DNA of 64,000 nucleotides from Streptococcus oralis (GTDB lineage Bacteria; Bacillota; Bacilli; Lactobacillales; Streptococcaceae): NCBI RefSeq assembly GCF_001578935.1, contig NZ_KQ969522.1, positions 367,426 to 431,425 of the forward strand, read 5' to 3'. Shown piece by piece: positions 27,007 to 38,033 of this stretch (position 1 is its first letter; each line of letters starts with the position of its first letter). The notes under the pieces were generated by a model. It saw only the letters and a program-made list of their open reading frames with translations, ran no database searches and was not told where the DNA came from. The position numbers and the translations under genes were made by a program.

Positions 27007-27027
27007 TTATCCACAACTTGTGGATAA
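27007..27027. promoter_or_regulatory. Palindrome of two inverted DnaA-box sequences
   Basis: TTATCCACA (27007-27015) and TGTGGATAA (27019-27027) form a perfect 21-base palindrome around one central base. It lies about 29 bases upstream of the GH29 start codon. It matches the DnaA-box consensus twice; it could equally be an operator. Confidence 0.6.
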
Positions 27028-27214
27028 GAAAATATGCCTACAAACTAGTCTTTTCAGACTCCAGCTCTTAGACTTGGAAGCTTTCACCCTAAACAGATCT
27101 TTGCCAAATAGCTCTGTACTAAGGTTTCTACTAGCTTCCCAGAAAGTCACTAATATACAGAACTATTATCAGGATACTTCAACGCCCTGAGTTGTATGTC
27201 ATTTCCCCCTAGAC

Positions 27215-27235
27215 TTATCCACAGGCTGTGAATAA
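27215..27235. promoter_or_regulatory. Second DnaA-box-like palindrome
   Basis: TTATCCACA (27215-27223) and TGTGAATAA (27227-27235) are again separated by three bases, with one mismatch in the symmetry. It lies 208 bases from the first copy, just downstream of a candidate GH29 promoter. Confidence 0.6.
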
Positions 27236-27263
27236 ACTATTGTTCTAGACTGCTCTCTTCTTG

Positions 27264-27292
27264 ACTATAACAAAAAGTGATAGCAGCGTCAA
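27264..27292 (-). promoter_or_regulatory. Candidate GH29 promoter
   Basis: Minus strand TTGACG (27292-27287), a 17-base spacer, TATAGT (27269-27264). It would give a leader of about 280 bases carrying both palindromes. The remaining non-coding bases up to 27482 show nothing I recognise. Confidence 0.55.
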
Positions 27293-27482
27293 TATGACTA
27301 AGCTCCCTTCCTAAATCCCCTGAAAAGATTCTATAATTTGTACAATAGTAACTTTTGCATTCGCCAGCTAGTGAGAATCAGCCAAAGTCTACTAAGCCGA
27401 AAATGACATCTCCATTACACAGTAAATATCAGACCAGAAATACAATACCACCTAACAACCTAACCAGATAATCATTTATAGC

Positions 27483-27507
27483 AAAAAATCCCGCAGATTT
27501 GCGGGAT
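27483..27507 (-). terminator. Terminator of the adc operon
   Basis: ATCCCGCA / TGCGGGAT stem followed on the minus strand by T6. Confidence 0.9.
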
Positions 27508-27518
27508 ATTCTCTTGCA

Positions 27519-29024
27519 TCAATGTGCCAACATTTCTTGGGCAATTTCTTGACCAGATAGATTATCTGGGTAATAGGTTGGCCAGTTGTCCATTTCTTCA
27601 AAGAGGGCTTCTTGGCTTGTACCTCCAAAGAAGATATGGAAATGTTCTGCCTTAACTGGGGCAATATTGTGGTCACTAAACTGAACATACTTGAATTGTC
27701 CAGCGTCCGTATCTGTCGCTTCAAAGAGGAAGCGAACACCACGATTGCCTTTCTTGTAAGTCAAGATTTTCTTGCCGACATACTTGTAGGTGAATTTCTT
27801 ACTTTGTCCACCTTGAACAAATTCCATAGTGTTATCAGTAATGTTAATCTTAGTCACATCTGTCTGATAGCCTTTTCTATAGTAAGCCTTGTACTCAGCC
27901 TGGGTCATCTTACCAGTCAACTTGGCCTTGTAGTCAAAGACTTGGTCAAAGGTCCCGTCTTCAAGGAAAGGATAAACTGATTGCCAGTTACCTACATAGT
28001 CACTCAAGGTACGATCCTTGACATCTGCATCCTCAAAGTAACCATTGTGAACCGTCTTGGTGTTTTCTTCCTTCTCAGGCTCGATTTCTGGTCCTTCTTG
28101 GTCCGTTGTTTGTTTCAAAGCCTTGAGGTTTTTCTCCATCACGGAGATATAGTCCTCACCAGCCTTGGTTGCTTCTTCTGTCAGACTTTCCAGCGGATTG
28201 AGCACGTCTAGTTTGACACCTGTTTCTTTTGAAAGTGTATTGGCGAGGGCTTGTGAGGCATTTTCTTCAAAGTAGATATAGGCAATTTTATTTTTCTTGA
28301 CGTACTCTGTCAATTCTGCCAAACGTGCTGCTGATGGTTCTGCATCTGGTGAGAGACCTGAGATGGATACTTGCTTGAGACCGTAGTCCAAGGCAAGGTA
28401 GTTAAAGGCAGCGTGCTGGGTCACAAAGCTCTTTTGTTTAGCTTGAGACAAACCATCTGTGTAGGCCTTATCCAAGGCTTGCAATTTTTCGATATAGGTG
28501 GCCGCATTCTTCTCAAAAGTCTCTTTTTTATCAGGATAATCTGCTGACAAGCTGTCACGGATATGCTCTACCAGTTTGATGGCGCGTGCTGGTGAAAGCC
28601 AAACATGGGGATCGTAGTCGTGATGGTGACCCTCACCGCCATGATCATGCCCTTCCTCTTCTTCCTCACCACCTGGCAAGAGGAGCATATCACCTGTCGC
28701 CTTGATGGTTTTCACCTTTTTCTTATCCAAGGATTCTAACAATTTTGGAACCCAAGTTTCCATGTTTTCATTTTCATAGACAAAGGTATCTGCGTCTTGG
28801 ATTTTGGCAACTGCCTTGGCAGACGGTTCATACTCATGGGGTTCTGTACCAGCACCGATTAAAAGTTCTACATTAGCAGTATCTCCTGCGACTTGCTTGG
28901 TAAATTCGTAGACAGGGTAAAAGGTTGTCACGATATTTAATTTCCCATCTGCCTGTTTTTGATTGGAACAAGCCACTAAAAACAGGGCACATAGACTAGC
29001 TAGTAGTAAGCTAATTTTTTTCAT
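27519..29024 (-). CDS. adcA: Zinc-binding lipoprotein AdcA with C-terminal ZinT domain
   Basis: A 501-residue cluster A-I metal-binding lipoprotein. The lipobox is LFLVACSN (Cys ~19). The ZnuA-like domain carries a His/acid-rich loop at about 120-136 (GHDHGGEGHHHDYDPH), followed by conserved His ligands (VTQHAAFNY; the Asp/Glu of IAYIYFEEN). From about residue 320 a ZinT domain follows (GNWQSVYPFLEDG, HFHIFFG), which helps capture zinc. It is last in the adcRCBA operon, 9 bases after adcB, and delivers zinc to AdcBC. Confidence 0.97.
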   Translation of the reverse strand: MKKISLLLASLCALFLVACSNQKQADGKLNIVTTFYPVYEFTKQVAGDTANVELLIGAGTEPHEYEPSAKAVAKIQDADTFVYENENMETWVPKLLESLDKKKVKTIKATGDMLLLPGGEEEEEGHDHGGEGHHHDYDPHVWLSPARAIKLVEHIRDSLSADYPDKKETFEKNAATYIEKLQALDKAYTDGLSQAKQKSFVTQHAAFNYLALDYGLKQVSISGLSPDAEPSAARLAELTEYVKKNKIAYIYFEENASQALANTLSKETGVKLDVLNPLESLTEEATKAGEDYISVMEKNLKALKQTTDQEGPEIEPEKEENTKTVHNGYFEDADVKDRTLSDYVGNWQSVYPFLEDGTFDQVFDYKAKLTGKMTQAEYKAYYRKGYQTDVTKINITDNTMEFVQGGQSKKFTYKYVGKKILTYKKGNRGVRFLFEATDTDAGQFKYVQFSDHNIAPVKAEHFHIFFGGTSQEALFEEMDNWPTYYPDNLSGQEIAQEMLAH

Positions 29025-29033
29025 TTCATTCTC

Positions 29034-29840
29034 CTATTTGATAAAACGTTTCAGTAGACTGACTAACAAAAAGACAGCTACAAAGATAATGGTGATACTA
29101 GCGCTGGCAGGGGTTTCCGCATAGTAGGAAATATAGAGTCCTGCCACCATTCCCAAAAAGCCAATAGCGCTGGCTAGTAACATAACGGATTTGAAGTTTT
29201 TCCCCAGACGAAGGGCAATACTAGCTGGCAAGACCATAATGGTCGATACCAAAAGGGCTCCTGCTGCTGGTATCATAAGGGCAATGGCCACCCCTGTCAC
29301 CATGTTAAAGAGGATAGACATAGTACGAACTGGAAGTCCATCCACAAAGGCCGTGTCCTCATCAAAAGTCAGGATATACATTGGTCGCAAGAATAAGAAA
29401 GTCAAGAGCAAAACGACCGCAGCAATGGCAAAGAGGAATATCACCTGCTCCTGGCTAATGGTCACAATCGAACCAAAGAGATATTGGTCCAAACTCATGG
29501 AACTCGAACTTTTACCCTTACTCATCACGATAAGAGACACTGCAAGTCCTGTTGACATGAGGATGGCAGTCCCGATTTCCATAAAGTTCTTATAGACTGT
29601 CCGAAGATACTCCAGAAAGACCGCAGCAATCAAGACAATGGCAATAGTGGAAACAGTTGGAGAAATCCCCAAAACCAGACCAAAGGCTACACCTGATAGA
29701 GAAACGTGACTGAGGGTATCGCTCATGAGACTCTGACGACGTAAGATAAGGAAAGTCCCAAGAACTGGAGAAAAGAGACTCATGGCAATGACCGCTAAGA
29801 AGGCACGCTGCATGAAATCATAAGATAACAAACTAAGCAT
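29034..29840 (-). CDS. adcB: Zinc ABC transporter permease AdcB
   Basis: 268 residues, about eight membrane helices. It has the typical metal-permease signature [18 protein letters not shown] near residue 36. It overlaps adcC by 8 bases, so translation is coupled. It forms the membrane channel for zinc delivered by AdcA. Confidence 0.96.
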   Translation of the reverse strand: MLSLLSYDFMQRAFLAVIAMSLFSPVLGTFLILRRQSLMSDTLSHVSLSGVAFGLVLGISPTVSTIAIVLIAAVFLEYLRTVYKNFMEIGTAILMSTGLAVSLIVMSKGKSSSSMSLDQYLFGSIVTISQEQVIFLFAIAAVVLLLTFLFLRPMYILTFDEDTAFVDGLPVRTMSILFNMVTGVAIALMIPAAGALLVSTIMVLPASIALRLGKNFKSVMLLASAIGFLGMVAGLYISYYAETPASASITIIFVAVFLLVSLLKRFIK

Positions 29841-30537
29841 GTTCCACCTCCTGGTCGCTTTCGTGAACGTTGAAACAACGCCACGGCGAGTCTTGGTTAC
29901 GAACTAGATGGATATTGCGATCTGCATAGTCCTTGACCTCCTCAGGGTCATGGGTAATCATCAAAACAGCCTTGCCATGATGATGGGCACTATGGTGCAT
30001 GAGTTCGTAAAATTCATTTTTGCTTCCAGCATCCATCCCTGTTGTCGGCTCATCCAGGACAAAGATATCTGGGTCAGAAGCAAACATTCGGGCAATCACT
30101 GCTCGTTGCTTTTGACCTCCCGAAAGAGAACCAATTCGTTTGTCACGATGTTCCCACATACCAACTGAGTCTAGACTGGCCTTGATATGCTCCTCATCAT
30201 GGGCGTTCAAGCGACGAAACCAACCCTTTCGAGGATAGCGACCCGACTTGACAAATTCATAAACTGTACTTGGAAAACCAGCATTAAAACTGGCTATCTG
30301 CTGGGGAAGATAAGCTATCCTAAGCTTTTTCCCATGAGTATTTGTCTTTGAGATGGTTACCTTGCCAAATCTCGGCTGCAAAATACCTAGGCTCGCCTTG
30401 ATAAGCGTTGTCTTGGCAGCTCCATTTTCACCAGTCAGGGTGACAAACTCCCCACTATCAACACTATAGTTGATATGCTCGAGGACAGGCTCTTTGTCAT
30501 AATAGAAAGACAAGTCCTCTACTGTAATATACCTCAT
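29833..30537 (-). CDS. adcC: Zinc ABC transporter ATPase AdcC
   Basis: 234 residues. The Walker A region reads [13 protein letters not shown], with Ala in place of the last Gly before Lys; I recall the same in other streptococcal AdcC proteins. The signature motif LSGGQKQR and Walker [11 protein letters not shown] are intact, and the His loop is MITHD. A His-rich HHSAHHHGK precedes the H-loop. Start and stop codons of adcC and adcR overlap by one base (TAATG). Confidence 0.96.
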   Translation of the reverse strand: MRYITVEDLSFYYDKEPVLEHINYSVDSGEFVTLTGENGAAKTTLIKASLGILQPRFGKVTISKTNTHGKKLRIAYLPQQIASFNAGFPSTVYEFVKSGRYPRKGWFRRLNAHDEEHIKASLDSVGMWEHRDKRIGSLSGGQKQRAVIARMFASDPDIFVLDEPTTGMDAGSKNEFYELMHHSAHHHGKAVLMITHDPEEVKDYADRNIHLVRNQDSPWRCFNVHESDQEVEHA

Positions 30538-30977
30538 TATTTGATTTCTCCTACTAAAGCAGTTAAAAACCGCTGGATAACTTCTTGTTCATTTGGAGTA
30601 AACTGACTTGCTACTTGTTCATAGGCTAAGAGCGTGTGTTCATGATGATGGTGGTGTTCCTCTGCCACTGGTCGAGCTAGTTCTGTCAGTTGGTAAAAAA
30701 TCACACGCGCATCTTTTGGATCTCTAGATGTCTCTAACATGCCCTCTTTGACCAAAGACTTGATAGCCTTGGTCACTGCCGCCTGACTGACATTGAGGCG
30801 ACGGGCCAACTCCGAGTTGGTTAGGGATTCTTCGGACAAGAGCATGAGGATGTGTTCCTGAGTATTGGTCAAGGCTACGTCACTTGTGCAATGCCCGATC
30901 AGAATTTCATGCTGGTTCTCAGATCTCAAGATCACCTCGTTTAAAAAGTTATCGATTTCCTGTGCAAGCTGTCTCAT
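30537..30977 (-). CDS. adcR: MarR-family zinc repressor AdcR
   Basis: 146 residues. The winged helix-turn-helix is seen in [20 protein letters not shown]. Zinc ligands are expected from the His-rich EEHHHHHEH near residue 110 and N-terminal acidic/His residues (ILIGHCTSD). With zinc it represses the adc operon and other zinc-uptake genes. It is the first gene of adcRCBA and has an AdcR-type operator upstream. Confidence 0.96.
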   Translation of the reverse strand: MRQLAQEIDNFLNEVILRSENQHEILIGHCTSDVALTNTQEHILMLLSEESLTNSELARRLNVSQAAVTKAIKSLVKEGMLETSRDPKDARVIFYQLTELARPVAEEHHHHHEHTLLAYEQVASQFTPNEQEVIQRFLTALVGEIK

Positions 30978-31033
30978 GTGTTACTCCTTCCCTAGCTATC
31001 TTTTTCGTAAAAAACATAGATAGCCACCGATTC

Positions 31034-31045
31034 TTTACTGGTTAA
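31034..31045. promoter_or_regulatory. AdcR operator (autoregulatory)
   Basis: TTTACTGGTTAA matches TTAACYRGTTAA at 11 of 12 positions. It lies 57 bases before adcR. Confidence 0.75.
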
Positions 31046-31059
31046 TTATATCATAAACC

Positions 31060-31106
31060 AAAAAAGAGTCAAGGGAAAAAGGCGTAAAAACGTTTCCCTC
31101 GACTCT
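31060..31106 (-). terminator. Terminator of the 5'-nucleotidase gene
   Basis: AGAGTC-A-AGGGAAA pairs with TTTCCCT-C-GACTCT; on the minus strand a T run follows. It separates the nucleotidase from the adc promoter. Confidence 0.85.
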
Positions 31107-31125
31107 TCTAGATGTAAAATTTAAC

Positions 31126-33177
31126 CTATTTTTGCTTTGGTTTTCGACTCGATAAGATACCTGCCAAACCAGCTACCATTCCCATCAAGAGCAAGAAGAT
31201 GGACTGTTCGCTTCCTGTATTTGGGAGGGCTTTTTCTGAGACAACTGCCTTCTTGCTAAATTGACCTGCCACCTCATAAGTCAATGGCACATTTGTAGTC
31301 GCATCATTAGCAGTCGCATTCGTTTGAGGCGTTTCTACTGGTAAACTAAAGTTTTTAGAATCCACAGAAATCGTCCGTGAGTTCGGATTAATCTTTTCAT
31401 ACTGGGTCAAATCAGCGGTTTTCAGATACTCTTCAAAGGCTGCATCCATAGAAGGACCTTCTTCACGCGCGCCACCCAACATAATGTAGCCATCACCACC
31501 CGCAGCTAAGAAATCATTGGTTGCAAGATAGTAGGTTTTTGCGAGATCCAGTAGTTCATAACGACCAGTTGCACGGTTTTTAACCTGGATAGCCAAGACA
31601 CGTTTGCCTGATGGTAGGTTGGTATCATAGTAGACCTTCACACCTGAAACTTGCAAGAAACCACCACTTGGCTCTAACAATGGTTGCCCGTTCTCATCCA
31701 AGATCTTCTTGCCATCCTTATCGACCTGCAAGATAGATCCGAGTGACTTTTCAAACATATCCAAGACTTGTTGCCCCGTCACTTGGATTTGTGAGATGGT
31801 ATTCCCAAATGGAAGAACGGCAATGACATTTCCTTTAGTGATTGGTTTGCCTTTTGCAATGGTTTCACGCAAGCCACCACCATTTGTCACAGCGATGTCA
31901 GTCGGATGGCTAAATCCTGTTTGACCATACTGATAGAGGGAGTCTGCTACGACGTTTCCGAGGTTGGTTTCACGGACTCGAACATTTTCACGATCACCGT
32001 TGAGTTCTACAGGGCTGTTTGAAACGACTTCAACAGCATTTTCAGCGTCGTATTTTTGTTTAATATCTTTGACTAGTTTTTCAACTTTCGGATTGGCAGC
32101 CAGTTTCTTGGCGTCAGCAGCTGCAATCAACGTAGGATTGCCCAAAAGCTGACGGGATTTGTAGATAACCTTCCCAACATTATGAAGGTAACTTCCTGTT
32201 TGGTTATAGGTAACATTGTCGCCATAAGTTGTGGAAGCTACTGTATGAGAATGCCCATCAATAACTGTCACACGTTTGCCTTTGAGACGAGGATTTTTAG
32301 ATAGAGCTTCTGCCAAGGTTGAACCACGCCACTCGACTGGAGTTGTGGAATCTACACCCAAGTGAGCGAGCACAACATAGTGTTTGTAGTCCTTACCTTC
32401 TGCACGCGTCTTGGCTTGAACTTCTTCGATGACCTTATTGACTTCAGAGATTGGATCTGTAAAAGTTACCCCTTTAATGTTTTTAGGGTGGGTCTTTGTG
32501 GCAGTTTCAGGTGTTGTCACACCGATTACAACAAACTCATCACCTTCTACAGTCTTATCTTTATCAACAATTGTAGACGCTTCAAAAAGACGAGCTCCAT
32601 TGACATAAGTATTGGAGCTAAGTAATGGGAATTTCAAGATTTCCTTGTATTTTTTAACTTCATCAAGACCAAAGTCAAACTCATGGTTTCCTACTGCCAT
32701 GGCATCATACTGCATCTGATTGAGAATTTCAGCACGCGCTTCACCCTTCGTAGAGTTGGAAATCGGTAAACCTTGGAAAGCGTCTCCCGCATCAACAACT
32801 AGAGTATTTTGATTTGATTTCGCACGTTCCTGCTCAATGACAGTCGCTAACTTGGCATCTCCAATTACTCCCTTTTCCTCTACAATACGACCATGGACAT
32901 CATTGGTGTGTAAGATAACAGTGTCCTTTTCTTCGCTTTTAGTAGATTCAGCAGGAGCTGTCGAAGCTTCTGCAGGTGCAACCACTTCTGAAGTTGCCGA
33001 AGTTTCCGGTACTGCAGGGCTCTCAACAGGAGCTGGAGTCGCCGACGTAGCTGGAGTCGCTACAACAGCTGAACTTTCTGCAGGAGTTGATGCTTCTTCA
33101 GCGTATACTTGTCCAGCTAAGAAGGCTGGAGCTAACAGGGCTGTCGATAAGACAGGTAACAAAGAACGTTTGTTCAT
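31126..33177 (-). CDS. Cell-wall-anchored 5'-nucleotidase / ecto-nucleotidase
   Basis: 683 residues. Order of parts: a signal peptide (LLPVLSTALLAPAFLAGQVYA), an Ala/Pro/Thr-rich spacer to about residue 80, a metallophosphatase domain (ILHTNDVHGRIVEE, DAGDAFQG, AVGNHEFDFG, VIDGHSHT), a 5'-nucleotidase C-terminal domain (NLGNVVADS, NGGGLRETI, FLAAGGDGY), then an LPNTG sortase motif, a hydrophobic helix and a basic tail. It hydrolyses extracellular AMP/ATP to adenosine at the surface, an immune-modulating activity in oral streptococci. Monocistronic. Confidence 0.93.
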   Translation of the reverse strand: MNKRSLLPVLSTALLAPAFLAGQVYAEEASTPAESSAVVATPATSATPAPVESPAVPETSATSEVVAPAEASTAPAESTKSEEKDTVILHTNDVHGRIVEEKGVIGDAKLATVIEQERAKSNQNTLVVDAGDAFQGLPISNSTKGEARAEILNQMQYDAMAVGNHEFDFGLDEVKKYKEILKFPLLSSNTYVNGARLFEASTIVDKDKTVEGDEFVVIGVTTPETATKTHPKNIKGVTFTDPISEVNKVIEEVQAKTRAEGKDYKHYVVLAHLGVDSTTPVEWRGSTLAEALSKNPRLKGKRVTVIDGHSHTVASTTYGDNVTYNQTGSYLHNVGKVIYKSRQLLGNPTLIAAADAKKLAANPKVEKLVKDIKQKYDAENAVEVVSNSPVELNGDRENVRVRETNLGNVVADSLYQYGQTGFSHPTDIAVTNGGGLRETIAKGKPITKGNVIAVLPFGNTISQIQVTGQQVLDMFEKSLGSILQVDKDGKKILDENGQPLLEPSGGFLQVSGVKVYYDTNLPSGKRVLAIQVKNRATGRYELLDLAKTYYLATNDFLAAGGDGYIMLGGAREEGPSMDAAFEEYLKTADLTQYEKINPNSRTISVDSKNFSLPVETPQTNATANDATTNVPLTYEVAGQFSKKAVVSEKALPNTGSEQSIFLLLMGMVAGLAGILSSRKPKQK

Positions 33178-33280
33178 TTTAAAATCCCTTTCTTTTCTTT
33201 TTCTCTTTTATATTATACGCTATTTCTAAAAATTTTGAAACTTTTGACCTATTTGTATCTTAAATATTCGCCATTTAAAC

Positions 33281-33312
33281 AAAAAAGCTTGGGTTTAAAT
33301 CCCAAACTTTTA
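33281..33312 (-). terminator. Terminator of the dlt operon
   Basis: AAAGTTTGGG pairs with AAGCTTGGG-type arm (one mismatch); T6 follows on the minus strand. Confidence 0.82.
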
Positions 33313-33319
33313 GCTCATT

Positions 33320-34832
<1,513 letters not shown>

Positions 34833-36077
34833 TTATTTTTTAAACCACAAATCATTCAAAAATCCAGAAAAGATTAAGAATGAGAACATGACGACATGGA
34901 AGGTTACAGCCATGCCAAGCAACTGAATCCAGCGATTCTCAGGTAAGGAACCCTTTCCAGCTTTTTTCCGTTCTTTATTGAGCGCTTTTTTCTTGCGAAC
35001 CCAAGCGTCATTGATGACCAGTCCAAGCCCATGAAAGAGTCCATAGGCGATGTAGTACCAGGTCACACCGTGCCAAAATCCCATAATCAGCATATTGAGA
35101 ATATAGGCTACACTTGAAGTGACATTGCGATTCTTAAAGACCTTCTTTCTAGTCAACACCATGACCATCCGCATAAAGACAAAGTCACGGAACCAGAAGG
35201 ACAGACTCATGTGCCAACGATTCCAAAATTCCTTTAAATCCCTTGATAAAAAAGGCTTGTTGAAGTTCATCGGACTATGAATGCCCATCAAGTTTGAAAT
35301 GGCTAGGGCAAACATAGAGTAGCCCGCAAAGTCAAAGAACAGTTCTAAACCGAAGGTATACATAACTGCAAGAGCATAATGGTTAAAGAAACCACCCGTC
35401 TGCAAGGCCAAATTTTGCAGCGGAGGCAGTAATATCTCTCCTAAAACATGGGCCAAGATAAACTTGTAAAGGAAGCCAAGCATGATATACTTGACAGCCT
35501 CTTCTAGCATATCCATCAGCTCATCCCGCTCAGGAATGGTCTCGTAATTTTCATTGAAGCGTTTAAAACGATCAATGGGACCACTTGAAAAAGTCGGCAT
35601 AAAGAGAAGAAAACGCAAGAATTGCCAGATCGTTAAATCCTTGATAACACCATCTCTCAACTCAACGATAACCCCAACTGCACGAAAGGTTAAGTAAGAA
35701 ATTCCCAAAAATCCAATCAAGGACTGGGTTCCATGAATAGCAGGAGATACTTTCACAAAGACGATAGGCACTAGGGATAAAAAGCTAACCAGGTAAAATA
35801 TCCATTTACTATCCCGTTGTTTCCTGTACCTTTTGTAGAAAAATACAAGCAGTACTTGCCAGATAACGTAAAGGATAAGAGCGCTTATTTGATCCGTCTT
35901 CCCACCTGTCAACATGGCTAGGATAAAGAAGAGACTAACGAGCACCTCGTACAAGGCAAAGCGCTTCTTGAAAAAAAGACCGATAAAAATAGGAAGAACG
36001 GCTAGTATCACATAGAGAAAATACTGGGGATTGCCGTAGGGTTCCAAATGAGGAAGCTGTTTGAAAAATTCCATCAT
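34833..36077 (-). CDS. dltB: D-alanyl transfer MBOAT protein DltB
   Basis: A 414-residue membrane-bound O-acyltransferase with about 11 hydrophobic segments. The MBOAT signature is seen: [17 protein letters not shown] and the catalytic His in [15 protein letters not shown]. It passes D-alanine across the membrane. It overlaps the dltA stop by 4 bases. Confidence 0.96.
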   Translation of the reverse strand: MMEFFKQLPHLEPYGNPQYFLYVILAVLPIFIGLFFKKRFALYEVLVSLFFILAMLTGGKTDQISALILYVIWQVLLVFFYKRYRKQRDSKWIFYLVSFLSLVPIVFVKVSPAIHGTQSLIGFLGISYLTFRAVGVIVELRDGVIKDLTIWQFLRFLLFMPTFSSGPIDRFKRFNENYETIPERDELMDMLEEAVKYIMLGFLYKFILAHVLGEILLPPLQNLALQTGGFFNHYALAVMYTFGLELFFDFAGYSMFALAISNLMGIHSPMNFNKPFLSRDLKEFWNRWHMSLSFWFRDFVFMRMVMVLTRKKVFKNRNVTSSVAYILNMLIMGFWHGVTWYYIAYGLFHGLGLVINDAWVRKKKALNKERKKAGKGSLPENRWIQLLGMAVTFHVVMFSFLIFSGFLNDLWFKK

Positions 36078-37630
36078 CGGATATTTACCTCGTTAATCAA
36101 GCCTTTGATGTCAATCTTGCCATTTGGAGTCAAAGGCAGGCTCTCTCGGTAGAGAAACTTAGATGGCATCATATAAGGCATCATGATGTTCTCCAGATTT
36201 TTCTTGATGGCCTTGGTAATGTCAATCTCTCGCTCAAATTGCTCACGAATGCCGTCTTTTAAGATGATATAAGCGAGAAGATTTTGCACCTTGTGGTCCT
36301 TGTTATAGCGTGGAACGGCAACAGCCGACTCGATGTAGCGGGACTTGTTAAGGTTTTGGGAAACATCCTCTAGCTCGATGCGATAGCCATTAAACTTGAT
36401 TTGGAAGTCCATCCGTCCTCCGTAGAGTAGCAAGCCTTCATCTGTCATGCTTCCTACATCGCCAGTGTGATAGGCTGGCAGACCTTCAAACTCAAAGAAG
36501 GCTTCGGCAGTTTTTTCAGGGTTATGGAGATAGCCTTTGGAAACTGCTGGACCAGTCACGATGATTTCTCCCTGTTCACCATTTGGAACTTTCTGACCTT
36601 CCTCATCAATGATAAAAGTCGGAGAATCCGCCTTGGTATAGCCGATTGGAAGGCGTTTAAGAGTCGTCAACATCTCGTCTGTCACGGCAACAGCTGAGAG
36701 GGCTACTGTCGCTTCTGTTGGTCCGTAGGCATTGATAATACGGGCTTTTGGAAAACGATCCCGAAGTTTTTGTGCGGTTTTAACCGTCAATTCCTCCCCG
36801 TCAAAGTAAAAATGGGTAATCCCTGGGAGTTGCTGGCTGTTAAAGTCTTCTGACAAAAGTGCCAGATCGACAAAGGACGGAGTTGAAGTCCAGATCGCGA
36901 TTGGAAGAGAAAAGATAGTCGCAAAGAGCTGCTTAAAGTCTTGCGTGATGGCTGAAGGAAGAGCAAAAAGTGTTCCTCCCAGCGCCAAGGTTGGCGCCCA
37001 GTACATGACAGACAGGTCAAAAGAATAAGGCGGTTGCGCCAACATTTGCGGACGACTAGGGGTCGCAAATTCCTTGTCTCTAATCATCCAGTTGGTGAAA
37101 CTCAGAAGATTGTCATGGGAAATCTGCACGCCCTTGGGCTTGCCCGTCGTCCCTGAGGTAAAGATGATGTAGTAATTATCATCTCCCTTGACAGAATGCG
37201 TCAACTGATACTGGTTCTTCTGGGCAAAGGCATCCTGAATCTGCTCCAACCTCAAAATGGGTAGGCTCACCTGCTCCAAAGGGAAATCAGAGATCGCAAT
37301 CACCAAGCTTGGTTCTGCCACTTCTAAAATAGCTGTCACGCGCTCCAAGCTCGAATGGCGATCCACAGGAATATAGGCATGTCCCAACTTGGTCAGGGCC
37401 ACAAAGGTCGCCAACATTTCGTATTCCTGTCCACCAAAGACTAGGACTGGTGATTTTTCTGGCAAATCTAGAGTATCCAGCACCGCAGCTAGACTGTCCG
37501 AATCCGCCTTTAAATCACCATAGGTATGCTCCTGTCCAAGGACATGGTAAACTGGAAAATCTGGCTCTATACTGGCCCAATGCTCTATCCTTTCTATCAT
37601 GTCCTTGACAATCTCGTTTTTGGTCACCAT
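36074..37630 (-). CDS. dltA: D-alanine--[D-alanyl carrier protein] ligase DltA
   Basis: A 518-residue adenylating enzyme. Core motifs: [18 protein letters not shown] (A3), [35 protein letters not shown], and the C-terminal catalytic Lys in [14 protein letters not shown]. It activates D-alanine with ATP and loads DltC. AGAGGAG precedes the ATG. It is the second gene of dltXABCD. Confidence 0.97.
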   Translation of the reverse strand: MVTKNEIVKDMIERIEHWASIEPDFPVYHVLGQEHTYGDLKADSDSLAAVLDTLDLPEKSPVLVFGGQEYEMLATFVALTKLGHAYIPVDRHSSLERVTAILEVAEPSLVIAISDFPLEQVSLPILRLEQIQDAFAQKNQYQLTHSVKGDDNYYIIFTSGTTGKPKGVQISHDNLLSFTNWMIRDKEFATPSRPQMLAQPPYSFDLSVMYWAPTLALGGTLFALPSAITQDFKQLFATIFSLPIAIWTSTPSFVDLALLSEDFNSQQLPGITHFYFDGEELTVKTAQKLRDRFPKARIINAYGPTEATVALSAVAVTDEMLTTLKRLPIGYTKADSPTFIIDEEGQKVPNGEQGEIIVTGPAVSKGYLHNPEKTAEAFFEFEGLPAYHTGDVGSMTDEGLLLYGGRMDFQIKFNGYRIELEDVSQNLNKSRYIESAVAVPRYNKDHKVQNLLAYIILKDGIREQFEREIDITKAIKKNLENIMMPYMMPSKFLYRESLPLTPNGKIDIKGLINEVNIR

Positions 37631-37644
37631 CCACCGTCTCCTCT

Positions 37645-37776
37645 CTAAAACTCGTTATAAATAAAGCTTCCCTGTCCTTGACCCAGGTAACTAAAGAAGT
37701 AAAGCAAGCCCATGATGATCACGAAATACAGGGCTGTGCGACCTAAAAATAGGAGCCAATCGTTAGAAATTTTCAT
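37645..37776 (-). CDS. dltX: DltX, small teichoic-acid D-alanylation protein
   Basis: A 43-residue protein: one membrane helix ([17 protein letters not shown]) and the conserved C-terminal FIYNEF motif. It lies 14 bases upstream of dltA on the same strand and is the expected first gene of the operon. In the family the C-terminal motif with its acidic residue is thought to relay D-alanine outside the membrane together with DltB/DltD. It is too short for usual ORF cut-offs and easily missed. Confidence 0.93.
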   Translation of the reverse strand: MKISNDWLLFLGRTALYFVIIMGLLYFFSYLGQGQGSFIYNEF

Positions 37777-37842
37777 TGATTCACACTTTCATTCTATTAC
37801 TATAATGAAGATATGTTTTATTCTACCACTTTTTCAATAGGA

Positions 37843-37904
37843 GGTTAACTATTTAGGGGAGTTTTTAAAAAATTTTTTCTCCCTTATTTATTCGTAATTG
37901 AGAG
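37843..37904. repeat. Structured intergenic element, copy A (dltX/gshF gap)
   Basis: AACTATTTAG, then a hairpin with GGGGAG and CTCCC arms around an A/T loop, then TATTCGTAATTGA. The same flanks with compensating changes in the arms recur at 44883-44942. It lies between the divergent dltX and gshF genes, just upstream of a possible dltX -35 (TTGAAA). The rest of this 257-base gap holds a TATAAT-like -10 for gshF. Confidence 0.6.
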
Positions 37905-38033
37905 CACTTTCTTTCCCATAGCTCACAAAACGACGTCAGCTATTAAAAGTTCGGGAAAACGTAGCGAAAATTTGAATTCTCTGCTTATTTATAATAAACT
38001 GTATCTATTCTACCAACAAATACAGGTGAGTTT

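Noticed and set aside
26942-27190. 82-residue plus-strand frame upstream of GH29
   Set aside because: It overlaps the GH29 start and the palindrome region and shows no protein-like features.
27007-27235. Chromosomal replication origin
   Set aside because: Only four DnaA-type boxes and no dnaA, dnaN or AT-rich unwinding region; neighbours are glycosidase and zinc-uptake genes.
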